From contig NZ_JAUEPM010000007.1 in NCBI RefSeq assembly GCF_030406385.1, forward strand, positions 1-64,000: a DNA stretch of 64,000 bases, in the 5' to 3' direction. This DNA is from Microbacterium oryzae (GTDB lineage: Bacteria > Actinomycetota > Actinomycetes > Actinomycetales > Microbacteriaceae). Of this stretch, positions 1 through 8,279 are shown one piece after another. The notes under the pieces were generated by a model that was given only the letters and a program-made list of their open reading frames with translations, searched no databases and was not told the origin of the DNA. Numbering within the stretch: the first letter of the stretch is position 1; each line of letters starts with the position of its first letter. The translations under genes were made by a program, and so were the position numbers.

Positions 1-123
1 GACGTCGGGCACGCCGTGCACCCGAACTACGCCGATCGCCACGACCCGGCCAACCAGCCGATGGTCGGCGGCGGCCCCATCCTCAAGATCAACGCGAACC
101 AGCGCTACGCGACCGACGCCCAC
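1..123 (+). CDS. M18 family aminopeptidase, internal fragment (3' part lost at a junction)
   Basis: Frame 1 from the first base reads [14 protein letters not shown], then [26 protein letters not shown] is the zinc-ligand segment of M18 (DNPEP/ApeB) aspartyl aminopeptidases, and the [25 protein letters not shown] block follows it in the family. A full protein would continue about 100 residues further, with a second metal site near the C-terminus. Instead the homology stops around residue 41, and the following bases are the reverse complement of infB. The fragment therefore lacks both its start (outside the window) and its end. Family assignment is from recognised motifs; the truncation is seen directly. 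See the junction entry for interpretation. Confidence 0.75.
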
Positions 124-136
124 GGAGACTTCTCGG
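118..136. other. Abrupt junction between M18 aminopeptidase (+) and infB (-)
   Basis: Left of about base 121 the plus strand encodes aminopeptidase sequence. Right of about base 131 the minus strand encodes the Pro/Ala/Gly-rich N-terminal linker of IF-2, read toward the junction. Read as infB, the frame meets TAG at 105-107, giving a 106-residue product with no G domain. infB is essential, so a real truncation is unlikely unless another copy exists. The low-complexity GC-rich linker is a typical place for assembly breaks and false joins. A genuine inversion breakpoint is the alternative. The exact breakpoint is uncertain by about 10 bases. Confidence 0.7.
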
Positions 137-425
137 CGGGACGTGCGGGGCCGGGCTTGGGAGCACCGGGTCGCGGCGCTCCGGAAGCGCCGGGGCGCGC
201 GGGGCCGGGACGCCCCGGGGTGCGCGGAGCGGCGGGCTTCGCGCCGGCGGCCGGCGCTACGCCGCCTTCCGAGGCGAGCGCGGCGCGCAGCTTGCGCGCG
301 ACGGGCGGTTCGACCGTCGACGACGGGCTCTTCACGAACTCGCCGAGCTCCTTGAGCTTCGCGAGTGCGACCTTGCTGTCGACACCCAACTCAGCGGCGA
401 TCTCATGTACGCGTGGTTTTGCCAC
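130..425 (-). CDS. infB: Translation initiation factor IF-2, N-terminal fragment
   Basis: The product begins [20 protein letters not shown] and continues [23 protein letters not shown], the N-terminal subdomain of actinobacterial IF-2, followed by a Pro/Ala/Gly/Arg linker ([14 protein letters not shown]). IF-2 is the GTPase that delivers initiator tRNA to the 30S subunit; its G domain and C-terminal tRNA-binding domains (about 800 further residues) are absent because the sequence switches to unrelated DNA near base 130. The start is GTG at 425 with an AGGAGA ribosome site five bases upstream. It is downstream of nusA and ylxR on the same strand, the usual order nusA-ylxR-infB. The homology is clear; the truncation is probably artefactual. 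Confidence 0.85.
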
Positions 426-485
426 AATTCTCCTGTCTGGGGCGGCCTGCCCCGGACAGGGCAGACCTCTAAAGGCGGACGGGTC

Positions 486-758
486 TCATTTCGAGCCGTT
501 CACTTGATTTCCATAGCTGCTCAGCCATTTCTCGAGGTTCTGCGTGTCGAGCGGGCCCGGCACGCGCAGTGCTCGTACGAAAGCGCGGCGAGTGAGCGCG
601 GTCCCGACGCACTTCTGCGTCGCATGGACCCACGCGCCCCGTCCCGGCATGACCGCGCGCTCATCGGGGACGAGCTCGGAATCGATGACGACCACCCTCA
701 GAAGGGCGGATCGGGGGGCGCGCGTGCGACAGCCGACGCACGTCCGTACGGGTTCCAT
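486..758 (-). CDS. ylxR: YlxR (DUF448) family RNA-binding protein
   Basis: A 90-residue basic protein starting [20 protein letters not shown]. The TCVGCR motif and the later GRGAWVH motif are the signatures of the YlxR/RnpM fold, a small protein encoded between nusA and infB in most Gram-positive bacteria. Family members bind RNA and have been linked to RNase P modulation in Firmicutes. The ATG at 758 is preferred over GTG 776 or ATG 773 because it puts the CxxC at the usual distance from the N-terminus and has GAGG upstream. It lies 71 bases after nusA and 60 bases before infB, probably cotranscribed with both. Confidence 0.88.
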   Translation of the reverse strand: MEPVRTCVGCRTRAPRSALLRVVVIDSELVPDERAVMPGRGAWVHATQKCVGTALTRRAFVRALRVPGPLDTQNLEKWLSSYGNQVNGSK

Positions 759-829
759 CCTACACCTCAGCATCACGGTCGGCCGTCGCGCGTGTCGCGA
801 CGGCTCGTGGGCGGCGTGCGCCGCCCGCC

Positions 830-1819
830 TCAGCCCTGCTCGAGGATGCTCTCCGGCTGGATGTCGATCTTGGCGCCGGTGAGCTTGGCGGCGAGGCGGG
901 CGTTCTGGCCCTCCTTGCCGATCGCGAGCGACAGCTGGTAGTCGGGCACGAGCGCGCGGACCGCCTTCGTCGTCGGGTCGAGCACGAAGCTGCTGGTCAC
1001 CTTCGCCGGCGAGAGCGCGTTCGCGACGAACTTCGGCAGCTCGTCGTCGTGGTCGACGATGTCGATCTTCTCGCCGCTGAGTTCCTCGGTGACCGCGCGC
1101 ACGCGGCGGCCGAGCTCCCCGATGCAGGCGCCCTTGGCGTTGATGGAGGGGTCGTTGGCGCGCACGGCGATCTTGGTGCGGTGGCCGGCCTCGCGGGCGA
1201 GCGACGTGATCTCGACGAGGCCGTTGGCGATCTCGGGGACCTCGAGCGCGAAGAGCTTGCGGACGAGACCCGGGTGCGTGCGGGAGACGGTGATCTGCGG
1301 GCCCTTGAGGCCCTTCGCGACGCTCGTGACATAGACGCGCAGACGCGAGCCGTGCGAGTACTCCTCGCCGGGCACCTGCTCTTCGGGGGGCAGGATGGCC
1401 TCGACCGTGCCGAGGTCGACGTGGATCATGCGCGGGTTCGGGCCCTGCTGCACGACGCCGGCGACGATATCGCCCTCCTTGCCGCGGAACTCCCCCAGCA
1501 CCGCGTCGTCGGCGATGTCGCGGAGGCGCTGGCTGATGACCTGCTTCGCGGCGTACGCGGCGATGCGGCCGAAGTTCTCCGGAGTGGTCTCCTCCTCGCC
1601 GACGATCGCACCCTCCTCATCCCGTACGGGGATGAGGATCGCGACGTGGCCCGACTTCCGGTCGAGGTGCGCGCGGGCGCCCTCCGGGATGTCGCCGTCC
1701 TGGGAGACGTGCTTCTCATACGCGGTGAGGATGGCCTGCTCGATGATCCGAACGAGTTCGTCGAACGGGATCTCCTTCTCGCGCTCGACCGTCCGCAGCA
1801 ATCCGAGATCGATATCCAC
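830..1819 (-). CDS. nusA: Transcription termination/antitermination protein NusA
   Basis: A 329-residue protein in the actinobacterial size range. It has the N-terminal RNA-polymerase-binding domain (residues ~1-110), an S1 domain (~115-180, including GPQITVSRTHPGLV after it) and two KH domains, visible as AVRANDPSINAKGACIGELGRRVRAV split around the first KH and LSLAIGKEGQNARLAAKLTG in the second. It lacks the acidic C-terminal repeats of enterobacterial NusA, as normal for actinobacteria. NusA binds RNA polymerase and modulates pausing, Rho-independent termination and rRNA antitermination. Start GTG 1819 is fixed by GGAGG six bases upstream. rimP, often directly upstream of nusA, is not present; an AGCS transporter gene is there instead. 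Confidence 0.95.
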   Translation of the reverse strand: MDIDLGLLRTVEREKEIPFDELVRIIEQAILTAYEKHVSQDGDIPEGARAHLDRKSGHVAILIPVRDEEGAIVGEEETTPENFGRIAAYAAKQVISQRLRDIADDAVLGEFRGKEGDIVAGVVQQGPNPRMIHVDLGTVEAILPPEEQVPGEEYSHGSRLRVYVTSVAKGLKGPQITVSRTHPGLVRKLFALEVPEIANGLVEITSLAREAGHRTKIAVRANDPSINAKGACIGELGRRVRAVTEELSGEKIDIVDHDDELPKFVANALSPAKVTSSFVLDPTTKAVRALVPDYQLSLAIGKEGQNARLAAKLTGAKIDIQPESILEQG

Positions 1820-1872
1820 AACGTCCTCCGTATTCAGCTCTCGTCGGCAGACCTCTCGCCGACATCTTCGCC

Positions 1873-1878
1873 ACGATA
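1873..1878 (-). promoter_or_regulatory. Candidate -10 (TATCGT) for the nusA-ylxR-infB operon
   Basis: TATCGT on the minus strand lies 53 bases upstream of the nusA GTG, in the only gap before nusA. It fits the TANNNT pattern found at better-supported promoters here, but no clear -35 is visible. Confidence 0.35.
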
Positions 1879-1918
1879 CCGGATGCGGTTGGGCCGCCGC
1901 TGTGAGGAGGCCGGTCCG

Positions 1919-3388
1919 TCAGCGCCGCCGCACCACGTGGATCGGGCCGGTGACGCTCTCCGCGTCCTCCCAGCACTCGATCCCCCGGACGTCGGGGAGC
2001 AGCGCGCGCGTGAACACCGGGTCGAGACCCTCCCGTCGCTGGTTCGAGTAGTCGCGCAGCAGGCGGAACACGAGGCCGGAGAGGAGGGCCACGGCGACGA
2101 GGTTGATGACGGCCATCACCCCCATGATCGCGTCGGCGAGCGTCCAGACGAGGCTGGCGGCGGCCACGGAGCCTGCGAGGACGGCCACCACCACGAGGAC
2201 TCGGAACACCGTGAGGACCACGGGCTTCGAGGAGATGAACTCGATGCTCGCCTCGCCGTAGTAGTAGTTCCCGATGATCGAGCTGAACGCGAGCATGAAG
2301 ACGACGACGGCGAGGGCGATGGTCGCCCAGCCGCCGAGCGACGAGGTCAGCGCGTGCTGGGTGAGCTCGACGCCCGTGAGGCCGCCCCTCTCGATGGGCA
2401 CCGCGACGAGGATCGTGAACGCGGTGATCGAGCAGACGAGCATGGTGTCGAAGTAGACGCCGAGCGACTGCACGAAGCCCTGCTTCGCGGGGTGCGTGAC
2501 CGCGGCCGCCGCGCCCGCGTTCGGCGCGGAGCCGAGGCCCGCCTCGTTGGAGAACATGCCGCGCTTGACACCGGTGAGCACGATCTGGCCGAGCGCGGCG
2601 CCGAGGACCTCGTTGAAGCCGAATGCCTGGGTGAAGATCGACGCGAACGCGGCGGGGAGCTGGTCGAGGTGCACGACCACGACGGCGAGCCCCAGCAGCA
2701 GGTAGGCGAGCGCCATGACCGGCACGAGACCCTGCGTGACGTTCGCGATGCGGCGCACGCCGCCGAAGACGATGAGGCCGGTGAGCACGGCCGTGAGGAT
2801 GCCGACCACCCACAGCAGCCAGCCGCCCTCGGCGCCGGTGATCTGGGTGATCGCGGATGACGTCGTCAGCGCGATCGTGTTGGCCTGCAGCGCGGAGAAC
2901 GCGAAGGGGAAGCAGAAGATGAGGATGACCGCGAACGCGACGCCCATCCAGCGAGCGCCGAGCCCCCGGGACATGTAGTAGGCCGGGCCGCCGCGGAAGC
3001 CGTTGGCATCGCGCACCTTGAACAGCTGCGCGAGGGTCGACTCGGCGAAAGCGGAGGCTGCGCCGACGGTCGCCATCAGCCACATCCAGAACACCGCGCC
3101 GGGGCCGCCGATGGCGATCGCCGTGCCGACGCCCGCGATGTTGCCCGTCCCCACGCGGGAGGCCGCCGAGATCGTGAACGCCTGGAAGGACGACACCGAC
3201 TGCGGCTTGCCGTCCTGGCCGCGCGGGGTCTTGTCCGCCAGCGTCCGGATCATCTCCGGCAGCATGCGGATCTGCACCGCACCCGACCGGGCGGTGATGT
3301 AGAGGCCCAGCAGCGCGACGATGGGCAGCACCACCCAGGTCCACAGCTGGTCACCGGCCGCCGCGATCCCCGCTTCGATCTCATCCAT
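1919..3388 (-). CDS. Alanine/glycine:cation symporter, AGCS family
   Basis: A 489-residue multi-spanning membrane protein with the AGCS signature region FTISAASRVGTGNIAGVGTA and the following GGPGAVFWMWLMA. About ten hydrophobic segments are apparent, with a conserved FSNEAGLGSAPNAGAAA block (~residue 275). The family imports alanine, glycine or related amino acids with sodium. The ATG at 3388 is preferred: it begins MDEIEAGIAAAGDQLWTW as in relatives and has AAGGTGAG upstream, whereas a TTG at 3424 adds a 12-residue extension and has no spaced ribosome site. It follows proS by about 54 bases on the same strand and could be cotranscribed with it. Substrate cannot be decided from sequence. Confidence 0.9.
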   Translation of the reverse strand: MDEIEAGIAAAGDQLWTWVVLPIVALLGLYITARSGAVQIRMLPEMIRTLADKTPRGQDGKPQSVSSFQAFTISAASRVGTGNIAGVGTAIAIGGPGAVFWMWLMATVGAASAFAESTLAQLFKVRDANGFRGGPAYYMSRGLGARWMGVAFAVILIFCFPFAFSALQANTIALTTSSAITQITGAEGGWLLWVVGILTAVLTGLIVFGGVRRIANVTQGLVPVMALAYLLLGLAVVVVHLDQLPAAFASIFTQAFGFNEVLGAALGQIVLTGVKRGMFSNEAGLGSAPNAGAAAAVTHPAKQGFVQSLGVYFDTMLVCSITAFTILVAVPIERGGLTGVELTQHALTSSLGGWATIALAVVVFMLAFSSIIGNYYYGEASIEFISSKPVVLTVFRVLVVVAVLAGSVAAASLVWTLADAIMGVMAVINLVAVALLSGLVFRLLRDYSNQRREGLDPVFTRALLPDVRGIECWEDAESVTGPIHVVRRR

Positions 3389-3442
3389 GCTCTGCAGTCT
3401 CACCTTCTGGTCGGGGTCCGACAACCTCTTGACGCGTGACGG

Positions 3443-5197
3443 TCATGCGGAGAGGCGCGCGGCCGCTTCGGCGACCGGCACCTGCTCGCGCTCGCCCGAG
3501 CGACGGTCCCACAGCTCCACGAGGCCGTCGGCCGCGCCGCGTCCGACGACGACGAGCTTCGGCACGCCGATGAGCTCGGCGTCGCCGAACTTCACTCCGG
3601 GCGACACCTTGGGACGGTCGTCGTAGAGCACGTCCAGGCGCGATGCCTCGAGGTCGGCCACGAGCTTCTCGGCGACCTCGAACGCCTCCTGGCCCTTGCC
3701 AGTGGCCACCACGTGCACGTCGAACGGCGCGACGGCCTCGGGCCAGATGAGGCCCTTGTCGTCGTTGGAGAGCTCGGCGATGGTCGCGAGGATGCGCGTG
3801 ACGCCGATGCCGTAGGAACCCATCGTGACGGTGACGAGCTTGCCGTTCTCGTCGAGCACCTTGAGGCCCAGTGCCTCCGCGTACTTGCGGCCGAGCTGGA
3901 AGACGTGACCGAGCTCCATGCCGCGGGCGAGGGAGACGGGACCAGAGCCATCCGGAGCGGGGTCGCCCTCGCGCACCGTGGCGACCTCGACGAAGCCGTC
4001 GGCGGTGAAGTCGCGGCCGGCCACCAGGTCATGCACGTGCTTGTCGAGCGCGTTCGCGCCGGTGATCCAGCTCGTCCCCTCGACGACGCGAGGATCGAGG
4101 AAGTAGCGGATGCCTGTGGCCGACTCCTCGCCGAGGATCGGGCCCGTCTCGCTCCAGGGGCCGATGAACCCGCGGACGAGGAGCGGATTCGCGGCGAAGT
4201 CCTCTTCGTCGGCGGCCTCCACCTCGGCGGGCGCGAAGGCCACCTCGACGCGCTTGTCGTCGATGTCGCGGTCGCCGGGGATGCCGACCACGACGAGCTC
4301 GCGAGTGCCGTCGAGGTGCGTGAGCCGCAGCACGACGTTCTTCAGGGTGTCGGCGGCCGTCACCTCGCGGTCGAGGACCGTATTCGAGTGGTCGACGAGG
4401 GTCTGGATGGTCGTGGTGCCGGGAGAGTCGAAGACGACCGGCTCCGGGAGTCCTTCGATGGGGAGCGCCTCGGGCACGAGGGTCGTGAACGCCTCGACGT
4501 TGGCCGCGTAGCCCCCGTCGCTGCGTACGAAGGTGTCCTCTCCGACGGGGGTCGGGTGGAGGAACTCCTCGGAGCGGGAGCCGCCCATGGCGCCGGCGTC
4601 GGCCTGCACGATCGCGTACTCGAGGCCGAGGCGCTGGAAGATGCGCTCGTAGGCGTCGCGCTGCGCCATGTAGCTGTGCTCGAGGCCCTCGTCGGTGTGG
4701 TCGAACGAGTAGGCGTCCTTCATCGTGAACTCGCGGCCTCGCAGCAGGCCGGCGCGGGGTCGCGCCTCGTCGCGGTACTTGTCCTGGATCTGGTAGATCG
4801 TCAGGGGCAGATCCTTGTACGAGGAGTACAAGTCCTTCACGAGCAGCGTGAACGCCTCCTCGTGCGTGGGAGCGAGGAGGTAGTCGCCGCCCTTGCGGTC
4901 CTGGAGTCGGAAGAGCTGCTCGCCGTACTCGTCCCAGCGGCCGGTGGCCTGGTACGGCTCACGCGGCATGAGCGCGGGGAAGTGCACCTCCTGCGCGCCG
5001 GCTGCGGTCATCTCCTCGCGGATGATCTTCTCGATCCTCGCCTTGACGCGCAGGCCGAGCGGCAGCCAGGCGAAGATGCCAGCCGCCTGACGCCGGATGT
5101 ACCCGGCGCGGACGAGCAGCTTGTGGCTCGCGACCTCTGCCTCGGCAGGGTCTTCACGGAGCGTGCGGACGAAGAGATGCGACAGACGGGTGACCAC
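3443..5197 (-). CDS. proS: Proline--tRNA ligase
   Basis: A 584-residue class II synthetase of the long bacterial type. Residues 1-~200 carry motifs 1 and 2 ([37 protein letters not shown]), then the inserted editing domain that hydrolyses Ala-tRNA(Pro) (~225-400), motif 3 ([14 protein letters not shown]) and the C-terminal anticodon-binding domain. It charges tRNA(Pro) in the cytoplasm. The start is GTG 5197, reading (V)[12 protein letters not shown]. No Shine-Dalgarno is present; TAGACT ends eight bases upstream, so the mRNA is probably leaderless. The frame stays open far upstream, but that part is antisense to the RNB gene and not coding. Confidence 0.95.
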   Translation of the reverse strand: MVTRLSHLFVRTLREDPAEAEVASHKLLVRAGYIRRQAAGIFAWLPLGLRVKARIEKIIREEMTAAGAQEVHFPALMPREPYQATGRWDEYGEQLFRLQDRKGGDYLLAPTHEEAFTLLVKDLYSSYKDLPLTIYQIQDKYRDEARPRAGLLRGREFTMKDAYSFDHTDEGLEHSYMAQRDAYERIFQRLGLEYAIVQADAGAMGGSRSEEFLHPTPVGEDTFVRSDGGYAANVEAFTTLVPEALPIEGLPEPVVFDSPGTTTIQTLVDHSNTVLDREVTAADTLKNVVLRLTHLDGTRELVVVGIPGDRDIDDKRVEVAFAPAEVEAADEEDFAANPLLVRGFIGPWSETGPILGEESATGIRYFLDPRVVEGTSWITGANALDKHVHDLVAGRDFTADGFVEVATVREGDPAPDGSGPVSLARGMELGHVFQLGRKYAEALGLKVLDENGKLVTVTMGSYGIGVTRILATIAELSNDDKGLIWPEAVAPFDVHVVATGKGQEAFEVAEKLVADLEASRLDVLYDDRPKVSPGVKFGDAELIGVPKLVVVGRGAADGLVELWDRRSGEREQVPVAEAAARLSA

Positions 5198-5205
5198 GAG
5201 CGACA

Positions 5206-5211
5206 AGTCTA
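5206..5211 (-). promoter_or_regulatory. -10 element TAGACT of leaderless proS transcript
   Basis: TAGACT on the minus strand is followed by eight bases and then the proS GTG. This is the spacing expected when transcription starts at the first base of the start codon. It faces the RNB promoter across 81 bp. Confidence 0.6.
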
Positions 5212-5266
5212 GGGCGTGGGCCGCGACACCTCCCCCGCCGCCGGCCCCGACCCCCGCGCCCGGTCC

Positions 5267-5272
5267 TAGGCT
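5267..5272 (+). promoter_or_regulatory. -10 element TAGGCT of leaderless RNB-RNase transcript
   Basis: TAGGCT, six bases, then ATG at 5279. No ribosome site fits between them, so the transcript is predicted to start at the ATG. It is divergent from the proS promoter. Confidence 0.6.
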
Positions 5273-5278
5273 GGCCGC

Positions 5279-6706
5279 ATGCCGGCCCGCCATACCCGCC
5301 TCTCGCCGTCCGCCGTCCAGACCGCGCTCGGGGAGTCGCTCGCCGAGCTGCGCCGCTCGCTCGAGCTGCCCGAGGCCTTCCCGCCCGCAGTGCTCGCCGA
5401 GGCCGAGGCGGTCGTCGCGTCGGGCACGGCCGTCGACGGCTCCGACGACGAGCGCGCCGATCTCCGCGCGCTCCCCTTTCTCACCATCGATCCGGAGGGG
5501 TCGCGGGACCTCGACCAGGCGATGCACATCGCGCGCGAGGGCGGCGGCTTCGTCGCGCACTACGCGATCGCCGACCTGGCGGCGTTCGTCCGGCCAGGCG
5601 GCGCGATCGACGCCGAGGCGCAGCGCCGCGGGCAGACGCTGTACGCGCCGGATGGCTCGGTGCCGCTGCATCCGGAGGTCCTGTCCCACGGGGCGGCGTC
5701 CCTCCTGCCGGATGAGGACCGCCGCGCCTACGTCTGGCGGTTTCCCCTCGACGCGGCGGGGACGCCCGATCGTGACGGCGTCCAGCTCGTGCGCGCGTGG
5801 GTCCGCTCTCGCGGGCAGTGGACGTACGAGGGCGCGCAGGCCGCGATCGACGCCGGCACCGGGCCCGACACCCTCGCGCTCCTCGCCGAGCTCGGCCCGC
5901 TCCGCGTCGCCCAGGAGGCGCGCCGCGGCGGCGCGAGCCTCAACGCCCCCGAGGAGGAGATCGTCGACGGTCCCGACGGCTACGCGATCCAGCGCCGCGC
6001 GCTCCTCCCCGTCGAGGACTGGAACGCGCAGATCTCGCTGATGACCGGGATGGCCGCGGCCGACATCATGCTGAGCGCGGGTCGCGGGATCCTCCGCACC
6101 CTCCCGCCCGCCGACGACGACGCGCGCGCGGAGTTCCGCCGTCAGGTCGCGCTCCTCGGCCGCCCCTGGCCGGAGGACCTCGACTACGGCGAGTACCTGC
6201 GGCGCCTGGATCCCTCGGACGACGCGACCCCGGCCATCCTGCAGGCGGCGAGCGCGCTGTTCCGCGGCGCGGACTACATCGCCTTCCTCTCCCCCGACGA
6301 GATCCCCGCCGACGTCGAGCAGGCGGCGATCGGCGCCCCGTACGCGCACGCGACGGCTCCCCTGCGGCGCCTCGTCGACCGCTACACGCTGCGCGCGTGC
6401 CACGGCGACGTCGACGAGGAGGTGCTGCCGCGGCTGCCGGAGAGCATGCGCCGGTCGTCCGCGCTCGCCTCGCGGCTGGAGTCCGGCGCGGTGGACCGGG
6501 TGGAGGCCGCCGTCCTGCATCGGCACATCGGCCACGTGCTCGACGCCGTCGTGCTGTCGCAGACCAAGGGCGGCAGTCGGGTGCAGCTCGCCGACCCGTT
6601 CGTGACGGCAACCGTGCCCGAGGCCGTGGAGCCCGGCACGCGCATCCGCGTGCGCGTCGAGGCCACCGACATCGCGACCGGGAGCGTCACCCTCTCCGCG
6701 GTGTGA
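5279..6706 (+). CDS. RNB-domain ribonuclease (RNase II/R superfamily, short form)
   Basis: A 475-residue protein whose centre is the RNB catalytic domain. The metal-binding Asp cluster is visible as [15 protein letters not shown] (~residues 75-90), and further family blocks are [18 protein letters not shown] (~125) and [17 protein letters not shown] (~360). It lacks the two N-terminal cold-shock domains of RNase II/R, ending in a small beta-rich region that may be a minimal S1 domain. Such short forms are common in actinobacteria and are presumed 3'-5' exoribonucleases. It starts at ATG 5279 with a leaderless-type promoter. It stands alone, followed after 47 bases by a separately promoted hydrolase. 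Confidence 0.88.
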   Translation: MPARHTRLSPSAVQTALGESLAELRRSLELPEAFPPAVLAEAEAVVASGTAVDGSDDERADLRALPFLTIDPEGSRDLDQAMHIAREGGGFVAHYAIADLAAFVRPGGAIDAEAQRRGQTLYAPDGSVPLHPEVLSHGAASLLPDEDRRAYVWRFPLDAAGTPDRDGVQLVRAWVRSRGQWTYEGAQAAIDAGTGPDTLALLAELGPLRVAQEARRGGASLNAPEEEIVDGPDGYAIQRRALLPVEDWNAQISLMTGMAAADIMLSAGRGILRTLPPADDDARAEFRRQVALLGRPWPEDLDYGEYLRRLDPSDDATPAILQAASALFRGADYIAFLSPDEIPADVEQAAIGAPYAHATAPLRRLVDRYTLRACHGDVDEEVLPRLPESMRRSSALASRLESGAVDRVEAAVLHRHIGHVLDAVVLSQTKGGSRVQLADPFVTATVPEAVEPGTRIRVRVEATDIATGSVTLSAV

Positions 6707-6740
6707 TCCGCTGGCCCTCGCGCGCGTCGGAGGCCGCGAG

Positions 6741-6746
6741 TACGGT
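6741..6746 (+). promoter_or_regulatory. -10 element TACGGT of leaderless hydrolase transcript
   Basis: TACGGT, seven bases, then the ATG at 6754. The pattern matches the other leaderless starts in the window. Confidence 0.5.
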
Positions 6747-6753
6747 CGGGGCC

Positions 6754-7446
6754 ATGGACGTGATCCTCATCCCCGGGCTCTGGCTCGACGCGTCGTCGTG
6801 GGCGCCGATCGCCGAGGCGCTGACTGCGGCGGGGCATCGGCCGCTGGCCCTCACGCTCCCCGGCACGGGCGAGCCCGCCGACCGTGCGGCCGACATCGGG
6901 ATGACCCACTGGGTCGCAGCGGTCGTCGCCGAGATCGACCGGTCGGATGGCCAGGTCGTGCTCGTCGGTCATTCCGGCGGCGGCAACGTGGCGTGGGGCG
7001 CGGCGGATGCGCGGCCCGACCGCGTCGCGCGGGTCGTCTTCGTCGACACGGCGCCGCCCGCCCCCGGCGCGTCCATCTCCGAGTTCCCCACCGAGGGCGG
7101 CGTGGTCCCGTTCCCCGGCTGGGCCTTCTTCGACGAGCCCGACGTGGCGGACCTCGACGACGCCGCGCGCGAGCGCACGGCGCCCCTCATGAAGAGCGTG
7201 CCCGCGCGCGTGCCGTCCGAGCCGCTGGCGCTCCGCGACGCGCGCCGCTTCCGGGTGCCGGTGACGCTCCTCATGGGCGGGATGGACGAGGCCGCGCTGC
7301 GCGCCGAGCTCGCGAACTGGAGCTCCTTCCGGGAGGAGTTCGACGCGATCGAGGACGCGGAGGTCTTCCGCATCGGCTCCGGCCACTGGCCGCAGTTCTC
7401 ACAGCCGGAGCGTCTCGCGGAGCTGCTGCTCGCGGCCATCCGCTGA
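6754..7446 (+). CDS. Alpha/beta-fold hydrolase
   Basis: A 230-residue alpha/beta hydrolase. It begins [20 protein letters not shown], the usual first strand with an oxyanion-type LIPG segment. The nucleophile elbow is [13 protein letters not shown] (Ser ~75), and the C-terminal catalytic His is probably in [15 protein letters not shown], the typical GHxP-like end of this superfamily. Substrate is unknown; relatives include esterases and haloalkane dehalogenase-like enzymes. The ATG at 6754 is favoured because it starts the first beta strand and sits seven bases after a -10 element; the same frame is open upstream only as an alternative reading of the RNB gene. The downstream neighbour is convergent. 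Confidence 0.85.
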   Translation: MDVILIPGLWLDASSWAPIAEALTAAGHRPLALTLPGTGEPADRAADIGMTHWVAAVVAEIDRSDGQVVLVGHSGGGNVAWGAADARPDRVARVVFVDTAPPAPGASISEFPTEGGVVPFPGWAFFDEPDVADLDDAARERTAPLMKSVPARVPSEPLALRDARRFRVPVTLLMGGMDEAALRAELANWSSFREEFDAIEDAEVFRIGSGHWPQFSQPERLAELLLAAIR

Positions 7447-7458
7447 CCGCCCGCGCGG

Positions 7459-7499
7459 CTGCTCGCTGCCGCCGCTTCAGCCACGCCAGAAGCGAGCAG
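7459..7499. terminator. Hairpin between convergent hydrolase and phosphoesterase genes
   Basis: CTGCTCGCT at 7459-7467 pairs with AGCGAGCAG at 7491-7499, a 9-bp stem with a 23-base loop just after the hydrolase stop. There is no T run, so it may be a weak bidirectional terminator. Confidence 0.4.
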
Positions 7500-8246
7500 T
7501 CAGCGCTGTTGGCGACCGCGGAACACCGCGGTGCGCAGCTCGACCTCCCACACGTCGGCCGTCGGCATGTCGAGGTCGCGGGCCACGGCGACCTCGGCGT
7601 CGATGTCGTAGGGCACCCGCACGAACTGCACGGCGAACGGCGCCTCCTCCGGGGAGTCGACGACGCCCTCGACGATGACGTAGCTCGCGCGCGGCTCGTC
7701 GAGCGGATTGCCGACGCTCCCGACGTTGAACAGGGTGCGGCCATCCGTCGTCTCGATGTAGGCGTCGTGCACGTCGCCGTAGCCGACGACGTCGGGCTCG
7801 GGTCCGTCGCCCGTCATCTCCGTACGGCGGAACATGCCGTCGAACTCGGCCGTGGTGTGCTGGAACCGCACCCGGACGTGCGGGCTCTGCGCGGAGGCGT
7901 GGAAGAGGCGGATGCGGCGCCCGCTCACGACGAGGTCGTGGCTGAGCGGCAGGGCGGCGAGCCACTCGCGCTGCTCGGGCGCGAGCTCGTCGCGCCACCA
8001 CACCATCTCGGGCAGCCCGTCGTCGGGAATGGAGCCGAGGAAGTCGTCCCAGTTGCCGCGCACCGCGATCTCGCAGACCTCCTGCGTGCGGCTCACCGCC
8101 GCGCTCCCCCGCGGCCCCTTGCCCGCGACGTCGCCGAGGTTGATGATGCGCTCGATGCCACGCGCGCGAATGTCGGCGAGGACCGCGTCGTACGCGGTCA
8201 TGTTCCCGTGGACGTCGGAGAGGATGGCGATGCGAGCGGCGGTCAC
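7500..8246 (-). CDS. Metallophosphoesterase (calcineurin-like, YfcE-type)
   Basis: A 248-residue protein with all the di-metal motifs of the calcineurin-like superfamily: LSDVHGN (residues 9-15), NLGDVAGKGP (~36), RGNWDD (~64), and the C-terminal GYGDVHDAYIE and FNVGSVGNPLD. Its short length and motif spacing resemble YfcE/MJ0936-type phosphodiesterases, which cleave phosphodiester model substrates; the natural substrate is unknown. It starts with GTG at 8246, GTGACCGCC. It is 33 bases downstream of ispG on the same strand, so cotranscription with ispG is possible, although GAGGAT six bases before the GTG could serve as a poor -10. Confidence 0.9.
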   Translation of the reverse strand: MTAARIAILSDVHGNMTAYDAVLADIRARGIERIINLGDVAGKGPRGSAAVSRTQEVCEIAVRGNWDDFLGSIPDDGLPEMVWWRDELAPEQREWLAALPLSHDLVVSGRRIRLFHASAQSPHVRVRFQHTTAEFDGMFRRTEMTGDGPEPDVVGYGDVHDAYIETTDGRTLFNVGSVGNPLDEPRASYVIVEGVVDSPEEAPFAVQFVRVPYDIDAEVAVARDLDMPTADVWEVELRTAVFRGRQQR

Positions 8247-8279
8247 CGGGCCATCCTCACACGCGCAGCGGCGGCTGGC

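Noticed and set aside
1049..2860. Long plus-strand open frame opposite nusA and the AGCS gene
   Set aside because: Composition is Arg/Asp/Glu/His-rich low complexity typical of the antisense frame of high-GC genes; no domain; both minus-strand genes are clearly real.
5198..6535. N-terminal extension of the proS frame
   Set aside because: It lies antisense to the RNB RNase gene and has no similarity to synthetases. The conserved ProRS start is at GTG 5197.
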